Positions 22,932-33,870 of a DNA stretch of 64,000 nt are shown one piece after another. The translations under genes and the position numbers were made by a program. The notes under the pieces are model-generated. The model had not been told where the DNA came from, searched no databases, and was given only the letters and a program-made list of their open reading frames with translations. Source of the DNA: Dugong dugon (Eukaryota; Chordata; Mammalia; Sirenia; Dugongidae). How positions within the stretch are numbered: position 1 is the stretch's first letter; each line of letters opens with the position of its first letter. The stretch lies in contig CM057473.1 of assembly GCA_030035585.1 (NCBI GenBank), positions 12,202,501-12,266,500 on the forward strand. Reading direction: 5' to 3'.

Positions 22932-24116
22932 GGCAGGAAAGGTGGTAAAAAACTTGGTGATACTCTGGGCCTGCTGCTCCAGTCCTGAACTGTATTCAAA
23001 ATAGTCTGTCCTTGAGAAAAAAAAAAAAAAATTACATGATTTGTTGAATACACTGTTTTGTGCTCCTTGTTCCTCTCGGCTGACTGCAATTCCTAACTGA
23101 TAAAATGAATTCAGTGTTTTCTTGTGCTAACCTGCCATAATAGGATCATGCAGATTTACTTAACATCTCCATGAGTCCTGTATCAATTTTAAGGGGAAGG
23201 CATGTCAACATACCATGCTAAGCCACACAATCAAGGTGGCCTAACAGTGTGTATTAAACTAGACATAGATTTTTTTTTTTTAAAGTTATTGCTTTTGGAT
23301 GACAGAACTGTTTATCAACTTTAAATGAGTTCAGTCTCTTGGTGCCATCTCCTTGGTTAATGAGAAGTACAAGCATGGATTCATCTTAGCAAGCATTCCA
23401 CCGATGATAGATGCCAGGCGCAAAAGCATAATGTCCTCACATCCCTTGATTCCATATTCCGGGTGTGCTTGCTTGGTGCAGCATGAAATGCATGCTGTTA
23501 TATTAGGTGAGGACAAAACGTAATTTTACCAACTAATAGTTTATATCCTTTGAGATAGGCAAAGTACAGAATAAGTGGACAAATGGGGGATTACAGACAT
23601 GAGAATCGTATCAAAACTAGAAAAATTGATTGCCTTATCTTGAGTACTTTATCATCCTTTTATCTTTTATCTTTTTTTCTCCACGGCATAGTAATCAATG
23701 ATAAAACAAAACATGCTGAATTTATCCTATTAAAGAAAAAAGCAAATGCAATTTTAAATATTAATGATGCTATGAAATTCCTAAACTAATGACTGTTCTT
23801 TTCTCTTATTTGATCAATGAGTAAAAATGACTATCATTCAAATTTACTAATTTTTCCTTTACCCTTTGTTATTTATGATATTATAAAATGGACAGAAAGA
23901 AAATTTCAAAAAGTTCATCTCATATTATAAGAATATTTGGGTTAATCATAAAAAAAAAATAAGAGCAGGAAACTATTCAACTTCTAATGTTTCCTAGCTT
24001 CCCAGGTAAAAATAATATATAATATCACAAAATATTTGGTAAAATTCTTAATAAAAACTAACAGAAACTTTTGATGGTCTACCATCCCCTATTTCCCTCT
24101 TTTTCATTTCTGGCAG
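22932..24116. other. Repeat-poor DNA
   Basis: No gene or repeat recognised. Homopolymer runs lie at about 23017-23031 (A) and 23271-23280 (T). Confidence 0.4.
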
Positions 24117-24162
24117 AACCCAAATTTTCTACAGGAATTCACGTCTCGGCTAATGGATTCAG
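24117..24162 (+). other. Candidate cryptic exon (46 nt)
   Basis: A strong acceptor-like pyrimidine tract ending 'catttctggcag' precedes these 46 nt, and a near-consensus donor 'ttcag|gtaagg' follows. Two of three frames are open: NPNFLQEFTSRLMDS, or PKFSTGIHVSANGF. I recognise neither. One good splice-site pair in 64 kb could arise by chance. Confidence 0.2.
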
Positions 24163-24251
24163 GTAAGGTCACTTCATGCTCAACTCCAGGTATCAAATCT
24201 GGTCAGTTTAAATCAATTATTTGGATTCTATTATCCTTTCCAATGACTGAG

Positions 24252-24494
24252 TTAGAAAGAAAGAAGGAGAGAAAGGGAGAGAGGGAGGCAAGAAAGGAAG
24301 GGAAGAAGAAAGGAAGAAAAGAAGGGAGGAAGGAAGGAAGGATGGAGGGAAGGAAGGGAGGAAGGAAAAGAGGAGAGAATGACTGAAGGAAGGAAGGAAG
24401 CAAAGGAGGAAAGACGGAAGGAAGGTGGGAAGGAAGGAAGGAAGAAGGGAAGGAAAGGAGAAAATGGATGAATGAAGGAAGGAAAGAAAGGAAC
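24252..24494. repeat. (GGAA)n-type polypurine tract
   Basis: About 240 bases of almost pure plus-strand purines made of GGAA, GAAA and GGGA units with few interruptions. Frames on both strands (lysine/glycine-rich on plus, proline/serine-rich on minus) are artefacts of this composition. Confidence 0.95.
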
Positions 24495-26797
24495 AACAGT
24501 GTCCCCTTTACTTTTGCTTTTCATTGTCACTTCTGGTTACAGCCTGGAACTGCTGTTGTTTTTCAGAGTAGGACAACAGGTTTGGAAAGCAGAACAAAGT
24601 TTTAGAAAGAACTGAAGTCCTTAATAACACTGTAGAGATGCTGAATTTAGGAAGCTGGGGTTTCTCTACTTCCACACTTGTTATGTAACATAATAGTTGG
24701 TTTCTATTTGTTTAAAGTACACGTGTAGTCTTATGTTACCTCCAGAAGCACATTCATGTTCACAGCATGTACCAACTAAGTGAATACCTACTGAAAGAAT
24801 CTCTTGTATGCTTAGTTTTAGAACTATTAGAAATTTCTTGTTAATGTTGGTTGTAATTTTTCTTTCTGCAGAATGAACACGTTGTCTGTCTTACGAACTT
24901 GGTGGACAACCAGAGTAATATGAAGCATACTTTACAGCACTCTTTCTTTAAGATTGAATTAAGAATGCCCAGTATCACAGTCACCAGTGGTTAATAAATG
25001 CAGATCCCTGGACCCATCCACAGACCTATTTAATCAGAATCCTGGCACCAGTGACCTGTAATCTGAAAATTTAAAGAGTCATCCAGTTGGGTTTTAGATG
25101 TAATACTAGTAGATACATAATTAATTTTCTAGCATATCAAAATTCTTCACTTGTTTGCATTTTCTCAACAAGATATGTAATCACAATTAGTTTAATAGTA
25201 TCAAAACAGCTCCTTCTTCAAAATTCATAATCTTGTTTCTTACTCAAGTCTAGATATTTTTCAATAATTAGCTCTCTTCAGCCTCACAGAAGTTGCCTAG
25301 TATACTTAAAATCACGAAGATAATTAGCCTCAGCAAATGTAATGCCTAAGAATTTATATAACTTGACTTTTGATAATCTTAACCAAGTCCAGCATAAGCC
25401 CTTTAAAATGTGAGCAGATTGAGCCTTCAGTACCTTTTTCTCAATATATAAATGTCCTTTTAAATTTTAAGACGATGATGTGATTGTTAGAAATCAGTGC
25501 CTGTTATGTAGTTTGTATTTTCGCTGTGCTATATCAACTCAACTCTAGTGATGTTCATTTAGTGTAGATTTGGATGATCACAACTGTTTTACCAAGTCTG
25601 TTGTCTTAATAACCAACACAGCAGATGCTCCTCCTTTTCTCACGGAGATAATTATCCACTCAGCACAGACCCATAGAATGTGCTCTCTACTGGGAGTTGT
25701 GGACAATAATTGGGCTGCAACATCTGCCTACTGGTCATGAGAGCAGACAGGAATTGTGTACAGAAAATAACTCACTGACCTAGATGTAAACCTGAGTGCC
25801 TATTTGCCTTCTGTGGTGATACATCTTCAGAGTGGGTTTAGAAAAATACCACTGACAGCATACTGTCATTTGTACTAGTGATCAAACCTTTTCACTGCTG
25901 AAGATTAATACCGTCAAGATACTTACTGAAGATGTAAGTATTTCAAAATTTAAAATGTCAGTTAAACTCTCTGTCAAGATATTCTGCAAGGATATGATTT
26001 GTTATTATATAGCAAGTTGCTTTATTTATTCTAAGGCATCTTTTCTGAACCAGTTTTAAAAACAATATAATATGTAAATGTGGCAAAATAATTGAGAAGA
26101 CTTCACATAACTTCATGTTAAATATGCTTGCATCATAATATGTTTGTGTTTAATCTTATTATAATTTGAGATATTATTTGCATATGCATATTTGACATTT
26201 TTTTTAGACATAAATATGAGAACAGCTCTAGGCAGGTCCAATAATTTAAGCTTTCTGGTTTGAGAGAGTACTTTTTCTCTGACAAAATAGATAAGGTTAT
26301 TTTTAGTTGAAATGATTTAAGTAGCAGACTTTCTGTTGAAGCACAATGAAGTATCTAAAAATAATAAAGCAAAAGGTAAGTATCTAAAAGTTTTGCATGA
26401 GCATTATTTTTATATGTACAATGCATACTTGACAATTTACCATGAAAAGTAAGAGTCTAAAAAGGTTGTTTTTTCAAAAACACATAAACGTGTTCCAATT
26501 ATTTTAATTTATAGTAACGATTTATTTTAAGTTTTGAGGAAGAGACTCTTCATATAGTTATAAAAAAGTTCTAGTTTCTTATGGATCTGTGACAGATCTC
26601 CAATAATTAACATTTTTTAAAGGGAACTATTGTAACCGGAAATGTAAAACAAAAACATTTAATTACTTTTTAATGAGAGTGTTTATTTGCCTCATGTCTC
26701 ATTAGAGGATGTGTTTTGCTTCCCTTATTGCACGTCACACATCTAGCGAGTAAAACAATTTGAGATCATTTATATGCCTCCATGAACGACATACAAG
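24495..26797. other. Repeat-free 2.3 kb
   Basis: No young repeat, RNA gene or frame of note. This is one of the longest clean stretches in the window. Confidence 0.4.
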
Positions 26798-27003
26798 AGA
26801 AGCACTGGTGGGACAATGGCTAGGTGTTCCTTTGTTAACCAAGAGGTTTACCATTTGAACCAACCAGCCAATCCACCAGAGAAAAGACCTGGCTGTCTGC
26901 GCTCGTAAAGATTACAAACTCAGAAACCCTATGGGGCAGTTCAACTCTGTCCTATAGGGTCACTATGAGGTGAAGTCAGTTCAATGGCACACAAAAAACA
27001 CAA
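26798..27003 (+). mobile_element. AfroSINE-type SINE, long subtype
   Basis: It carries the internal 'agaaaagacctggctgtctg' segment, the body 'aaccctatggggcagttcaa', and the tail 'ggcacacaaaaaacacaac'. It directly precedes the RTE copy. Confidence 0.82.
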
Positions 27004-27014
27004 CAGGGATATAC

Positions 27015-28930
27015 ATACCATCAGGACATCATAACATGAAGAAAAAAACAGATCATTAAAAGGACAAAAAAGAAAGAAAAGACCAAAATGGATGTCAGAA
27101 GAGACTCTGAAACTTGCTCTTGAATGCAGCTAAAGTGAAAGGATGAAATAAAAGAGCTGATCACAAGATTTCAAAGTGCAGCTCGAGAACACAGAGTAAT
27201 GTATTAAAATGAAATGTGCAAAGACCTAGAGATAGAAAACCCAAAGGGAAGAACACGCTGGACATTTCTCAAGCTGAAAGAACTGAAGAAAAAAATTCAA
27301 GCCTTGAGTTGTAACTTTGAAGGATTCTACTGGGAAAATATTAAACAACAGAGGAAGCATCAAAAAAAGATGGAAAGATATAGAGTCACTGTACAAAAAA
27401 TAATGGGTGGAGGATCATATGATCAAGAATTGATGAAACTGAAGGAAGAGGTCCAAGCTGTACTGAAGGCCTCGGTGTAAAACAAGGCTTAAGGAATTGA
27501 CTGAATACCAGTTAAGATGTTTTGACAAACGGATGCAGCACTGGAGGTGCTCACTCATCTATGTCAAAAAATTTGGAAGACAGCTACCTAGTTAGTCAAC
27601 CGACTGGAAGACATCAGTATTGGTATTCATTCCAAAGAAAAGTGATCCAACAGAATGCGGAAATTATCAAACAATATAATTAATATCACACACAAGTAAA
27701 ATTTTGCTGAAGATCACTCAAAAGTAGCTGCAGCAGTATATTGACAGGGAACTGCCAGAAATTCCAGCCAGGGTTGGAAGAGGACGTGGAACAAGGGATA
27801 TCATTACTAATGTCAGATGAATCATGGCTGAAAGCAGAGAATACCAGAAAGAGGTTTACCTGTGTTTTATTGACTATGCAAAGGCATTCTGTTGGATGGA
27901 TCCTAACAAATTATGGATAACATTGTGAAGAATGGGAAATTCAGAACACTTAATTGTGCTCATAAAGAATCTGTACAGAGACCAAGAGGCAGTCGTTCAA
28001 ACAGAACAAGGGGATTCTGCCAGGTTTAAAGTCAACAAAGGTGTGTCAGGATTGTAACCTTTCACCATACTTATTCAATCTGTATGCTGAGCAAATAATC
28101 TGAGAAGCTGATCTATGTGAAGAAGAATGTGGCATCAGGATTGGAGGAAGTCTCATTAACAACCTGCAATATGCAGATGACACAACCTTGCTTGCTGAAA
28201 GTGAAGAGGACTTGAAGCACTCACTGATGAAGGTCAAAGACCACAACCTTCAGTATGGATTACACCTCAACATAAAGAAAAACAATATCCTCACAACTGG
28301 ACCAATAAGCAACATCATGATAAGCAGTGAAAATATTGAAGTTGTCAAGGATTTCATTTTACTCCAATCCACAATCAACGTGGAAGCAGGAGTCAAAAAT
28401 CAAACGATGCATTACATTATTAGGCAAATCTGCTGCAAAAGACCTCCTTAAAAGTATTAAAAAGCAAAGATGTCACCTTGGGGACTAATGTGTGCCTGAC
28501 CAAAGCCATGGTGTTTTCAATCGCCTCAGTGAATAAGGAAGACCAAAGAAGAATCGATGCCTTTGAATTATGGTGTTGAAAAAGAATATTGAATATACCA
28601 CGGCCTGCTAGAAGAATGAACAAATCTGTCTTGGAAAAAGTACGGCTAGAATACTCATTAGAAGCAAGAATGGCAAGACTTCATCTCATGTACTTTGGAC
28701 ATGGTATCAGGAGGGATCAGTCCCTGGAAAAGGACATCATGCTTGGTAAAGTAGAGGGTCTGCAAAAAAGAGAAAGACCCTCAACAAGATGGATTGGCAC
28801 AGTGGCTGCAACAATAGGCTCAATCATAGCAACAATTATGAGGATGGCACAGAACAAAGCAGTTTCCTTCTGCTGTATACAGGGGCACTGAGAGTCAGTG
28901 CTGACTGGCTGGCACCTAACAACAGCAACC
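27015..28930 (+). pseudogene. RTE (BovB-like) LINE ORF relic, 1.9 kb with intact YADD
   Basis: This 5'-truncated copy of the endonuclease/reverse-transcriptase ORF begins in the linker before the RT and runs to the true 3' tail 'ctggcacctaacaacagc'. In order I see RTRWTFLKLKELKKKIQ, the RT finger region, FIDYAKAF (motif A), YADDTTLLAESEEDLKHSL with the catalytic pair intact at 28170-28181, then SIASVNKEDQRRIDAFELW and the C-terminal HLMYFGHGIRRDQSLEKDIM. Frameshifts, for example right after motif A where bases are lost, and several stops split it into short frames at 27214-27480, 28188-28451 and 28589-28891. It cannot make protein. Compared with the copy at 9.1 kb it keeps its 3' end and its catalytic motif. 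Confidence 0.9.
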
Positions 28931-29680
28931 ACCTGTTGCCACATAGTCTCAAAAACAAACAAGCAAAAACAACAAAAAGAAACTCTTGGTCTAAATTATT
29001 TTACTGACAGTCAAAAATTGGCCTATATCTTTGATCCCAGTTCCTAGTTAAATGACTGTAAATGTTCTTTCTGTAGCTCTAATTCTGAAGTATATTCAAA
29101 TTCATAGTGTTTTAAGATAAGCCAGCTTTATTTTGTACATGATTTAAAGGTATTTGAAGCTAAAATTATAATTAAATCACTCATATTTCACATCAAAACT
29201 CTGATTGTTATAAGACATGTCCATATTCAAAAAGAAACATGATTTCCAGAACTAGTGACATTATTAGACATGAGAATATTATGTTGATTTTAAGTATGTG
29301 GCCATCACAATCACACAAGGGTCCTATTTACTTAGCAGCCTAATATAATCAACAGAAATACAGAGCAAAATACATCAAAGTTCTCAGTCCACCACAAACA
29401 CTAATATAATTTTTGTTCCTAGCCTCTCCCCATTAACTGTCCTGGCTCTGCTGCACCAAATCTCTCCCTCTCTCTGTAGTTCATTTATCCTTCATTGTAC
29501 TCACCTACTCCCTAAATGCTCTCTCACGTTCTAGCCCATGCTGATTTGTCTGAATTTGAGCTTCTATAGTGGGTATGGTTGTTTCAATCATTTGGACAGC
29601 TAGTCACTCTTGCTCCAGCTACCATCCCTTAAAAAACAAAACAAAACAAGACGAAACTGAACATTTGTTATAGATTAAAA
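28931..29680. other. Repeat-poor DNA
   Basis: No gene or confident repeat seen. Confidence 0.35.
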
Positions 29681-29857
29681 AATCAAAACCAAACCCATTG
29701 CATTCAGATGATTCCGACTCATAGTGACCCTATAGGACAGAATAGAACATCCCGATAGGGTTTCCAAAGAGCAGCTGGTGGATTCGAACTGCTGACCATT
29801 TTGGTTAGCAGCCGCAGCAAGCCATAGCTCTAAACTACTGTACCAGCAGGGCTTCAT
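29681..29857 (-). mobile_element. AfroSINE-type SINE
   Basis: Minus-strand copy with tail 'accaaacccattgcattcag', 'ggattcgaactgctgacc' at the B-box position, and head 'gtaccagcagggcttc'. Confidence 0.88.
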
Positions 29858-30197
29858 TGTTATGTGTTATTGATTATGTAATATAAAGATACAAAGACAG
29901 GTTTCAGGGTATATGTGTTTTCTGTCTCACTAGTTTATTTTCAGTACCCAATATTTTATAGGTTGCTATACATCAAGTAAAAGTCAACATCCATTCCTGG
30001 ATTCCTTGTGGTACTGATAAAGATCGTCAATATTTGCTAAATTCTTACTATCTGCCTAGCACTACTCTAAGACCTTTAAATATTTTTTTCTTTTCTTAAA
30101 GGGGCTAAACTCAAGAATGTATAGGTATTAAACAACCTTTTTTTTTTTTTTCCCTCCATATTATCCTTTTAAAACTCAATCTGAAGAGTCTTTGATG

Positions 30198-30272
30198 GAG
30201 CTCTAGTGGCACAATGGCTAAAGCAATTGTCTACTAACCAAAAGGTTGGTGGTTTGAAACTACCATCCTTAA
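30198..30272 (+). mobile_element. AfroSINE-type SINE, 5' half only
   Basis: It has 'ggagctctagtggcacaatg' and 'ctaaccaaaaggttggtgg', then stops before the body. A 3'-truncated copy of this kind suggests later deletion. Confidence 0.75.
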
Positions 30273-31366
30273 ACGAACATGAACCTAGTTAATCGTGTAT
30301 GGTTACCTGAAAACTTGTGCTTAGGCCTCTTGACTTCCAAAATAAAAATTTTTCTATTGTTAGTTCCCTTTACCAAATATTGATTTACTTTTGAAAAATG
30401 GGAATCTAGCACTTTTAGGATAATCTCATAAAATTAGCAAACAGGACTTAAGTAGCTGAAATAGATTTTCCAGTTAATGTTGGAAGACTGAATGCTACTA
30501 TCAAAGTGTTAGTCCTCTGGGTGCTCTGCCTTGCACCCTCAGCAAATTTGTGTGATGAACTCAGACACTTAAAATCAACCCCAAAACCACCTTGTCATGG
30601 TTTCCTTCCTGTATGCATATTTAGCAGATCACATTAAGGACACAGCTTGTCTCCTGATGCTTTAGCTAATGATCTGAGCAAAAGACCTTAATATCCTCAA
30701 ATTGGACTACTTCATAATGCTTTGTAAGAAAGACATTACCTGTACTGGAGGAAGCCAAAAAACAGCCCCCAGTAACTAAACAGATTGCTCCTTTCCATGT
30801 AGACATGGGCTTAGGCTGATGGAATATGAGTGTTGTTGAAAAAAGTATTTGCCTTTATGTTTACATTCTGTTTTAAAAACAACCGGAGTATTCGCCCATG
30901 ACAGGCCGTATCAGGTAAGGTTAAGGGTCTAATTATCCACTGAACTTTATGCAACTTAAGCTGTGCTTCCTTAATAAAACACATTTTTCAAAATTCATAT
31001 TTAAAAATAAAAATATATATTTCTAGTGCTTCGAGTGTCCTCAAGCAGTGAAGGCAGCAGAACCATTAACTGTTCACTTGAAAATACTACTTGACCTCTC
31101 TTTGCATATGTCAGTTATGTTTTGTTTTATCACTTAAATGTCAATTCAGAATAAATATGTTATTTTGAATAAATATTTATACCTGACTTGTAGAGGCCTT
31201 TATAATATTAACTGACTTCTTTAGGAAATGTTACTGCCTGCCAGATATCTTCTCTGCCACGTTATTACGTGTTTCATTCTGGTATGTTAGAGCTACCATC
31301 TCAATATGGAAGCTTTGCATCCAGGTTTATGCAATATTTAGAATCTGAACATTTATTGTACTTAAT
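30273..31366. other. Repeat-poor DNA
   Basis: No gene or repeat recognised. Confidence 0.4.
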
Positions 31367-31380
31367 TTAAGAAGAACCCA

Positions 31381-31587
31381 TCAAACCAAAACCCTTTGCC
31401 CTCAGGTCAATTCTGACCCATAGTAACTGTGTAGGACAGAGTAGAACTGCCCCCATAGGGCTTCCAAGGCTGTAATCTTTATGGAACCAAACTGTCGCAT
31501 CTTTCTCCCAAGGATCGCCTGGTGGTTTCGAACTGCTGACCCTTCGGTTAGCAGCCGAGCACTTTGACCACTGTGCCACCAGGGCTC
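31381..31587 (-). mobile_element. AfroSINE-type SINE, long subtype, perfect 14-bp duplication
   Basis: The flanks 'ttaagaagaaccca' (31367-31380 and 31588-31601) are identical. The long-subtype segment 'aatctttatggaaccaaac' is present. The identical flanks suggest a relatively young insertion. The minus-strand frame 31367-31606 is the SINE read through. Confidence 0.94.
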
Positions 31588-31730
31588 TTAAGAAGAACCC
31601 ACACAAGAGGTAATTCTTTAAGATTCACTGTGAAAAGAAAAGATGGATTTGTGCTACAAAAGCCTCAACTCCTTTTAGCACAATTCCTCAGGCATATTTA
31701 AATCATTTTTTAAAATGCCACTGAGAAATG

Positions 31731-31925
31731 AGGAGCCCTGGTGGCTCAGTGGTTAAAGTGCTCGGCTGCTAACGGAAAAGTCGGCAGTTTGAACTCACCA
31801 GCTGCTCCTCAAGAGTAATCTGCATCCCTAAAGATTTACAGACTTGGAAAGCCCATGGGACACTTCTACCCTGTCCTATAGGGTCTCTATGAGTCAGAAT
31901 CAATTAGACCACAATGATTTTTTGC
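31731..31925 (+). mobile_element. AfroSINE-type SINE, long subtype
   Basis: Head 'ggagccctggtggctcagtg', 'ggcagtttgaactcacc' at the B-box position, the internal 'ctaaagatttacagactt' segment, and the tail 'tctatgagtcagaatcaatt'. Confidence 0.88.
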
Positions 31926-32774
31926 TGATAAAATCAGTATAATATTAACAGGAATCATCTAATGCAACAGAAATAAATGGACCAATGATTTTGGTAGTTT
32001 CAATGAGTCAAGACTTTTAATGGTGTTGGCTTTAGTCTTTAAGATCTTTGAAAAAAAGAGTTTTTATATTATTTAGATATTTTCCCCTAAAAATTTTATT
32101 ATACATTTACACTGAGATAACATTAACTTCTACCAAGACTACCTGCTTTCAAATTATATTTATACTTATATGGTTTATAAAACTTGACACCCTCTCTTCT
32201 ACTAGAATTTCAAGCTGTGTAAATATGCACTCACGTGACCACCCGCACATACACACATTTGAGGTTATAGCATATTGCATAGAATCTCAAGATATTATTG
32301 GCATTGACCTCACTTTGAATAGATTCTACACTTAAAAATGGTAAGGAGATAAAATAATAAAAACAGATACATGAATTACAGAGAAAGGGTTGATTTGCTT
32401 TCCATTATTTTGGAGTAAATCTAAGATATCTTTTAAATATAATTATAGAAATTTTATCTGCATTTTCTATGGGAGCCTAATTAGCATCAAGTTGGTTAAA
32501 GGAGCTGAACTTTTGTAGTATGTATGGAAAATAAAAATACATTACTATGAAGTCTTCTCTTATTCTATTGCTAAATATATTTCCTGATCTCACTCTGTCT
32601 TTGCTTCGATACTTCCCAGTTTAATTTTTCGTTCCTGCCTCCAAATGACGATGCTAGGAATGTCTCCACGGAAACCTCATCTGAGTCCCTGCTCTTATTA
32701 ATCTTTCTTCTGGTGTAGTGCTCCACGGTTGTGTGGCTATTGCTGCTAGACACTGTTGGATTTCTCTTTACTTA
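31926..32774. other. Repeat-poor DNA
   Basis: No gene or repeat recognised. Short frames at 32048-32335 and 32571-32753 show nothing familiar. Confidence 0.4.
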
Positions 32775-32782
32775 CTTGTCCT

Positions 32783-33235
32783 AACCCAAGCCATGGTGTT
32801 TTCAATTACTCATGTGCATGTGAAAGCTGGACAATGAATCAGGAAGACCAAACAAGAATTGATGCCTTTGAATTATGGTGTTGGTGAAGAATATTGAATA
32901 TACCATAGACTGCCAGAAGAACGAACAAATCTGTCTTAGAAGAAGTACAGCCAGAATGTTCATTAGAAACGAGGGTAGTGAGACTTCATCTCACATACTT
33001 TGAACATGTTATCAGGAGGGACCAGTCCCTGGAGAAGGATATCATGCTTCGTAGAGTAGAAGGTCAGCAAAACAGAGGAAGACCCTTAATGATATGGATT
33101 GGCACAGTGGCTGCAACAGTGGACTCCATCATAACAACAATTGTGAGGATGGCACAGGACTGGGCAATGTTTCGTTCTGTTGTACAAAGGGTCGCTGTGA
33201 GTCAGAACCGCCTCTGTAGCACCTAACAACAACAG
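32783..33235 (+). mobile_element. RTE LINE 3' end with 8-bp duplication
   Basis: 5'-truncated RTE beginning 'aacccaagccatggtg'. A frame at 32978-33226 reads RRDQSLEKDIMLRRVEGQQN and then SVVQRVAVSQNRL, the C-terminus of the RTE protein nearly in full, followed by 'agcacctaacaacaacag'. 'cttgtcct' flanks it at 32775-32782 and 33236-33243. Confidence 0.92.
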
Positions 33236-33440
33236 CTTGTCCTGTGGCCAGTGTCACCATTACCACCGAGTCACGTGGAATGACTCAACTCCCTCCGCTG
33301 TCATTAAATCATAATGGATTTTTAAATACACAGCACAGCCATCAAATTTGTCACTATTGCTAACAGTCTTGTTTGCCTACTTCTACCAGAAGTAGAGGTA
33401 CAGCTCTGGTCCAATTATTTCCATTGAATTAACTACCTCT

Positions 33441-33640
33441 TTTCTGGTGGCCCAGTGGTTAACAGCTACGGTGTGCTATGGTTGCTAGCCAAAATGTCGG
33501 CAGTTTGAATCCACCAGCTAACCAAAATGTCGGCAGTTAGGGTCCACCTTGGAAATCTTATGGAGCAGTTCTACTCTGTCCTACAGGGTCACTATGAGTC
33601 AGAATCGACTCGACAACAATGGGTTTGGTTTGGTTTTTTG
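33441..33640 (+). mobile_element. AfroSINE-type SINE with internal 33-bp duplication
   Basis: Typical SINE, but the B-box segment is doubled: 33484-33516 and 33517-33549 both carry 'ccaaaatgtcggcagtt'. The second unit has lost the TTCGA-like core ('agttagggtcc'). Confidence 0.88.
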
Positions 33641-33665
33641 GTTTCTTACTGCTTAGATTCTGCTA

Positions 33666-33870
33666 GGAGTCCCTGGGTGGTTAACGTGATTGGCTGCTTA
33701 TCAAAGCACGTTGGAGGTTCAAGTCAACTCCGAGGTGCTTGGGAAGAAAGGCCTGTTGATCTACTTCTGAAAAAATCAACAATTGAAAACCCTATGGAGC
33801 ACAGTACTCCTCTGACACACATGGGGTCAGTTGCTGTGAGTCTGACTTGATATGACTGGCCACTGGTTAG
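33666..33870 (+). mobile_element. Second-type AfroSINE, complete
   Basis: Head 'ggagtccctgggtggttaac', B-box-like 'ggaggttcaagtcaac', then 'agaaaggcctgttgatctac' and 'attgaaaaccctatggagc', with the tail 'gctgtgagtctgacttg'. Head and middle differ from the commoner SINE, marking a separate subfamily. Confidence 0.85.

Noticed and set aside
24203-24530. Proline/serine/phenylalanine-rich frames on the minus strand
   Set aside because: They are simply the translation of the purine-rich microsatellite.
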